64,000 nt of DNA, from contig JAZRLR010000006.1 of assembly GCA_045646965.1 (NCBI GenBank), positions 4,385 through 68,384 on the forward strand. Direction: 5' to 3'. The notes below the pieces were generated by a model. That model saw only the letters and a program-made list of their open reading frames with translations, was not told the origin of the DNA and did not search any database. Of this stretch, positions 61,771 to 64,000 are shown piece after piece (position 1 is the stretch's first letter; every line of letters begins with the position of its first letter). The translations under genes and the position numbers were made by a program. The DNA comes from HGM04593 sp045646965. Its GTDB lineage: Bacteria > Bacteroidota > Bacteroidia > Bacteroidales > Bacteroidaceae.

Positions 61771-61801
61771 TAAAAAAGGTGGCAGGCTGATGCCTGCCAC
61801 C
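61771..61801 (-). terminator. Terminator of pckA
   Basis: A perfect 10-bp stem (ggtggcaggc / gcctgccacc) with a 4-base loop, followed on the minus strand by TTTTTT. Confidence 0.93.
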
Positions 61802-61828
61802 AAAGTATATAATCCTAAATTCTTTTTA

Positions 61829-63430
61829 TTAGAGTTTGGGACCAGCTGCAACAAGAGCCTTACCTGCAACGTTGCCGGTGTACTTTGTAAAGTTCTTGAT
61901 GAAACGTCCTGCGAGGTCGAGTGCTTTCTCCTCCCACTGTGCTGCGTCAGCGTATGTGTCGCGGGGATCGAGGATTGCGGGATCTACGCCGGGAAGCTCT
62001 GTGGGAACCACGAAGTCGAAGTGAGGAATTGTCTTTGTGGGAGCTGTATCGATAGAGCCATCGAGGATAGCGTCAATGATACCGCGTGTATCCTTAATAG
62101 AGATACGCTTGCCTGTACCGTTCCAACCTGTGTTCACCAAGTATGCTTTAGCACCGTTCTTCTCCATCTTCTTAACGAGCTCCTCACCATATTTAGTGGG
62201 GTGTAGGCTCAAGAAGGCTGCACCGAAGCAAGCAGAGAATGTGGGTGTGGGCTCTGTGATACCACGCTCTGTACCAGCGAGTTTAGCAGTAAATCCAGAG
62301 AGGAAGTAGTACTGTGTCTGCTCGGGAGAGAGGATAGATACGGGAGGAAGCACACCGAATGCGTCAGCTGACAAGAAGATAACCTTCTTTGCGGGAGCTG
62401 CCATTGAACCGGGCTTGATGTTGTTGATGTGGTTGATGGGGTAAGATACGCGTGTGTTCTCTGTTACGCTCTTATCTGCGAAGTCGATCTTGCCGTTTGC
62501 ATCAACTGTTACGTTCTCCAACAAAGCGTCGCGTTTGATAGCGTTGAAGATGTCGGGCTCGCTCTCTTTGTCGAGGTTGATAACCTTTGCGTAGCAACCG
62601 CCCTCGAAGTTGAATACAGACTCATCGTCCCATCCGTGCTCGTCGTCACCGATAAGCATACGCTTGGGATCTGTTGAGAGAGTAGTCTTACCTGTACCTG
62701 AAAGACCGAAGAAGATAGCTGTCTCGCCCTTCTCGTTGGTGTTTGCAGAACAGTGCATAGAGGCGATACCCTGCAAGGGGAGGTAGTAGTTCATCATAGA
62801 GAACATACCCTTCTTCATCTCACCACCGTACCAAGTGTTGAGGATGATCTGCTCGCGTGTTGTGAGGTTGAACACAACTGCAGTCTCTGAATTGAGACCG
62901 AGCTCCTTGTAGTTCTTTACAGCTGCCTTTGAAGCGTTGTAAACGATGAAGTCGGGCTCTCCGAAGGCTGCGAGCTCCTCCTCTGTGGGACGGATGAACA
63001 TATTCTTCACGAAGTGAGCCTGCCAAGCAACCTCCATAATGAAACGTACTTTGAGACGTGTTGTGGGGTTAGCGCCGCAGAAAGCATCTACAACGAAAAG
63101 TCTCTTGCCTGAAAGCTCGTTTGTAGCAATCTCCTTGAGTGCGTTCCAAGCCTCTGTTGTAACAGGCTTGTTATCGTTCTTGTACTCCTCTGAAGTCCAC
63201 CATACGGTGTTCTCTGAAGTAGCATCTTTAACGATGAACTTGTCCTTGGGTGAACGACCTGTGTAAACACCTGTCATTACGTTTACTGCGCCAAGCTCTG
63301 TCTCTTGACCAATCTCAAAACCCTCAAGACCGGGCTTTGTCTCCTCGGCAAAAAGCTGCTCGTAAGAGGGGTTGTAAACAACCTCGGTAGCACCGGTAAT
63401 ACCGTACTTGCTAAGATCTATTGTAGCCAT
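61829..63430 (-). CDS. pckA: Phosphoenolpyruvate carboxykinase (ATP)
   Basis: This 533-aa enzyme interconverts oxaloacetate and phosphoenolpyruvate with ATP/ADP. In anaerobic Bacteroidota it works mainly in the CO2-fixing direction, toward succinate and propionate. The P-loop GLSGTGKTT is at 242-250, followed by the metal-binding DDEHGWDDES, and YTGRSPKDKF (56-65) binds substrate. Length matches the family. Codon usage is tidier than in neighbours, as for highly expressed genes (rpoC, pnp). It has a consensus promoter, a leader of about 100 bases and a strong terminator. Confidence 0.97.
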   Translation of the reverse strand: MATIDLSKYGITGATEVVYNPSYEQLFAEETKPGLEGFEIGQETELGAVNVMTGVYTGRSPKDKFIVKDATSENTVWWTSEEYKNDNKPVTTEAWNALKEIATNELSGKRLFVVDAFCGANPTTRLKVRFIMEVAWQAHFVKNMFIRPTEEELAAFGEPDFIVYNASKAAVKNYKELGLNSETAVVFNLTTREQIILNTWYGGEMKKGMFSMMNYYLPLQGIASMHCSANTNEKGETAIFFGLSGTGKTTLSTDPKRMLIGDDEHGWDDESVFNFEGGCYAKVINLDKESEPDIFNAIKRDALLENVTVDANGKIDFADKSVTENTRVSYPINHINNIKPGSMAAPAKKVIFLSADAFGVLPPVSILSPEQTQYYFLSGFTAKLAGTERGITEPTPTFSACFGAAFLSLHPTKYGEELVKKMEKNGAKAYLVNTGWNGTGKRISIKDTRGIIDAILDGSIDTAPTKTIPHFDFVVPTELPGVDPAILDPRDTYADAAQWEEKALDLAGRFIKNFTKYTGNVAGKALVAAGPKL

Positions 63431-63540
63431 AATTTTAAAAAATAAATTATTTGTTAATAATCGGTTTTTAATTCACCGGAGTAGTGCGGTGTCGATGAAA
63501 TTTTAACATTTTGCTCGAACTTGCCGAAATTCTCCTAATG

Positions 63541-63572
63541 CAAAGATATATCATTTTATTGAATCCTTCAAA
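63541..63572 (-). promoter_or_regulatory. Consensus promoter of pckA
   Basis: On the minus strand TTTG (63569-63572), 20 bases, then TATCTTTG (63541-63548), an exact fit. The leader to the ATG at 63430 is about 100 bases. Confidence 0.78.
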
Positions 63573-63866
63573 TGAATTAAAGAAAAATTTCTTTAATTGA
63601 GCTAAAAAGGCATTTAAAACCCCGTTTTTGTGCACAATGCACCTTTTCGAAGTGTCATCTTGTTAAGCGTTATCCCCGCTTTTTGTTACCAAACGCACGG
63701 CAATGGTTATGATATTTTGGAAAATTGTTTCAAAAGATGTGCTATTTTTGACATTTTGTCTTTTATGGAATTTTTTTGCACAAAACCTGCTTTTTTATCT
63801 CGTCGGGTGAGCCTTTTATATAATAAGGTGTGTGGCCGCAAAAAAAAAGGACGAGCGTGAATGAAG
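63573..63866. other. AT-rich spacer between the pckA promoter and the insertion sequence
   Basis: I see no convincing gene here. A plus-strand TATTTTTG (63743-63750) resembles a -7 box, and a 76-codon frame lacks any recognisable protein features. The stretch may contain the remains of whatever the insertion sequence disrupted. Confidence 0.5.
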
Positions 63867-64000
63867 TGAACCCCAAAGTTTGGACAAAAAAAACTTTGGG
63901 GTTTATTTTATGCGTAAAAAACACGATTATTCAGCATTGCTCAAATATATGCATATGCTTGAAGATGGTTATTCTTTTAATTACATACATAGCACCTATG
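63867..64000 (+). mobile_element. Left end of an insertion sequence, probably IS3 family (cut by window edge)
   Basis: The element appears to begin with TGAACCCCAAAGTTTGGAC at 63867-63885, which has the look of an IS3-group terminal inverted repeat. Arms AACCCCAAAGTTT (63869-63881) and AAACTTTGGGGTT (63891-63903) form a 13-bp hairpin just inside the end, before the first transposase frame. The right end and target duplication lie outside the window, so the family and completeness are not proven. Confidence 0.55.
63910..64000 (+). CDS. Transposase OrfA-like N-terminus (partial)
   Basis: Only 30 codons are visible, starting MRKKHDYSALLKYMH and running off the window. The basic start followed by a helix and GYSFNYIHSTY suggests the helix-turn-helix DNA-binding part of an IS3-type OrfA (the first of two overlapping frames). 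Its position just inside the presumed inverted repeat supports this. Confidence 0.5.
   Translation, partial: MRKKHDYSALLKYMHMLEDGYSFNYIHSTY

Noticed and set aside
63630..63860. A 76-codon plus-strand frame before the insertion sequence
   Set aside because: No recognisable domain, odd composition and no clear promoter; I treat it as non-coding.
1..64000. tRNA, rRNA, CRISPR arrays, prophage or restriction-modification genes
   Set aside because: I looked for these and saw no repeat-spacer array, cloverleaf or matching protein families.

Overview
The window is a contiguous chromosomal segment of a member of the Bacteroidales (phylum Bacteroidota), probably a gut or oral commensal. The evidence is the gene families (DUF4292 and DUF4369 lipoproteins, S46 dipeptidyl peptidase, glycine-lipid acyltransferases, C-terminal sorting domains like those of type IX secretion substrates), the conserved order argR-GNAT-argG-argC-argD, and many promoters of the Bacteroidota type (a TTTG/TTG element, about 18-22 bases, then TAnnTTTG). 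I cannot name the family. No tRNA, rRNA or CRISPR array was seen.

Region by region. 1-4.3 kb: 3' part of rpoC. 4.4-6.3 kb: a two-gene acyltransferase operon that matches the glycine-lipid pathway. 6.3-10.6 kb: dut, a TPR protein, a DUF4292 lipoprotein and an EnvC-like degenerate LytM protein, linked to nucleotide hygiene and envelope or division work. 10.7-15.1 kb (minus): arginine biosynthesis with its ArgR regulator. 15.2-19.7 kb (minus): inositol-phosphate synthase, dihydrolipoamide dehydrogenase and two uncharacterised envelope proteins.

19.8-38.2 kb is the unusual part. Three very large secreted proteins, 5,971 residues in total, carry five glycosidase domains and many lectin-like modules: a GH20-GH33 fusion (2,489 aa) and a GH20 protein (1,173 aa) on the minus strand, and a divergently transcribed GH84-GH2 fusion (2,309 aa). 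Sialidase, beta-galactosidase and three hexosaminidase-type domains together could strip a sialylated Gal-GlcNAc/GalNAc chain from its outer end, as on mucin or N-glycans. No SusC/SusD pair or local regulator lies beside them.

38.2-49.3 kb: glycosyltransferase, K+ or Na+/H+ antiporter, DPP7-type peptidase, small lipoprotein, PlsC, a stand-alone methionine-synthase reactivation domain overlapping pyrC, HIT and GreA, and a thioredoxin-fold lipoprotein that has lost its CxxC. 49.3-59.3 kb (plus): pnp, ddh, a CotH-kinase lipoprotein, and the run GNAT-parE-coaD-ctp. 59.4-63.5 kb (minus): THUMP-like methyltransferase, a secreted protein with a sorting domain, a structured non-coding RNA with its own terminator, and pckA. 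The last 134 bases are the left end of an insertion sequence, probably of the IS3 family.

Two other signals deserve attention. A repeat of about 47 bp sits immediately upstream of the -7 box of two unrelated genes (31.1 kb and 60.6 kb). The RNA at 61.5-61.7 kb folds into a long interrupted rod and may be a 6S-like RNA.
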